A stretch of DNA of 64,000 bases from Methylopila sp. 73B (GTDB lineage Bacteria > Pseudomonadota > Alphaproteobacteria > Rhizobiales > Methylopilaceae). Below are positions 63,929-64,000 of this stretch, one piece after another. The stretch spans positions 3,970,501 to 4,034,500 of the forward strand of contig NZ_JAFV01000001.1 of NCBI RefSeq assembly GCF_000526315.1, read 5' to 3'. The position numbers and the translations under genes were made by a program. Within the stretch, counting starts at the first letter, position 1. Every line of letters begins with the position of its first letter. Under the pieces are notes generated by a model. That model saw nothing but the letters and a program-made list of their open reading frames with translations, made no database searches and was not told the DNA's origin.

Positions 63929-64000
63929 TCAGCTCGACGGCTTGTCCGTCGCGGGCTTCGCCGCCTTCGCCTTCTCGATCTGCGGCTTCAGCGTCGCCTC
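63929..64000 (-). CDS. C-terminal tail of a minus-strand gene
   Basis: The last 23 codons of a frame that enters from beyond the window and stops at 63929-63931: EATLKPQIEKAKAAKPATDKP, Lys/Ala/Pro-rich. Too short to identify. It precedes the helicase gene by about 60 bases on the same strand. Confidence 0.4.
   Translation of the reverse strand, partial: EATLKPQIEKAKAAKPATDKPSS

Overview
This 64 kb window is a gene-dense, GC-rich chromosomal segment of an alphaproteobacterium, most likely of the order Hyphomicrobiales (Rhizobiales). The clearest evidence is the long colinear block rplU-rpmA-GNAT-obgE-proB-proA-nadD-rsfS-rlmH-envC-ctpA-divergent polysaccharide deacetylase-rppH (27102-41214). 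Supporting evidence comes from AddAB, an NdvA-type cyclic glucan exporter, a PdeM/Lhr-type repair pair, CtrA-like boxes and a FixK/FNR box. I see no prophage, insertion sequence, rRNA operon or CRISPR array.

Layout. 1-3000: the tail of the SOS polymerase DnaE2, a DUF1508 protein and an overlapping cytosine methylase/Vsr endonuclease pair. 3000-8000: a damaged GAF-GGDEF-PilZ gene, lepA facing it, a SnoaL-like protein, and an ArsR regulator followed by a short-chain dehydrogenase with a palindrome in the gap. 8000-14100 (minus strand): acetamidase, MAPEG, a catalase-fold protein, an epimerase, queG and a GST. 14250-22730: uppP, an ABC ATPase-like protein that has lost every catalytic motif, and addB-addA. 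22950-26900: M32 carboxypeptidase, transglutaminase, tRNA-Gly, a DUF2459 protein and an unknown small protein. 27100-41200: the conserved housekeeping block, interrupted by a vapBC toxin-antitoxin pair between obgE and proB and by two exported proteins. 41200-49400: an acyl-CoA synthetase, then a minus-strand chain of six tightly spaced genes (TauE/SafE exporter, TIGR02186, DUF3429, DUF924, a flippase-acetyltransferase fusion, a cupin-like oxygenase). 49480-55000: a large coiled-coil/Sel1 membrane protein divergent from ndvA. 55300-60100: D,D-carboxypeptidase, a CobW GTPase and a FATP-type acyl-CoA synthetase. 60300-64000: PdeM phosphoesterase, a 33-residue membrane peptide behind a FixK/FNR box, the Lhr-type helicase and the tail of one more gene.

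Shared themes are DNA repair (DnaE2, Vsr, AddAB, PdeM, helicase), envelope building (UppP, EnvC, CtpA, D,D-carboxypeptidase, NdvA, flippase fusion) and translation (LepA, QueG, L21, L27, ObgE, RsfS, RlmH). Two families of palindromic intergenic repeats recur across the window; several copies sit at operon ends, where they may act as terminators. The most unusual items are the motif-less ABC ATPase, the FixK-box small membrane protein, the flippase-GNAT fusion with its cupin partner, and the vapBC module translationally overlapped with proB.
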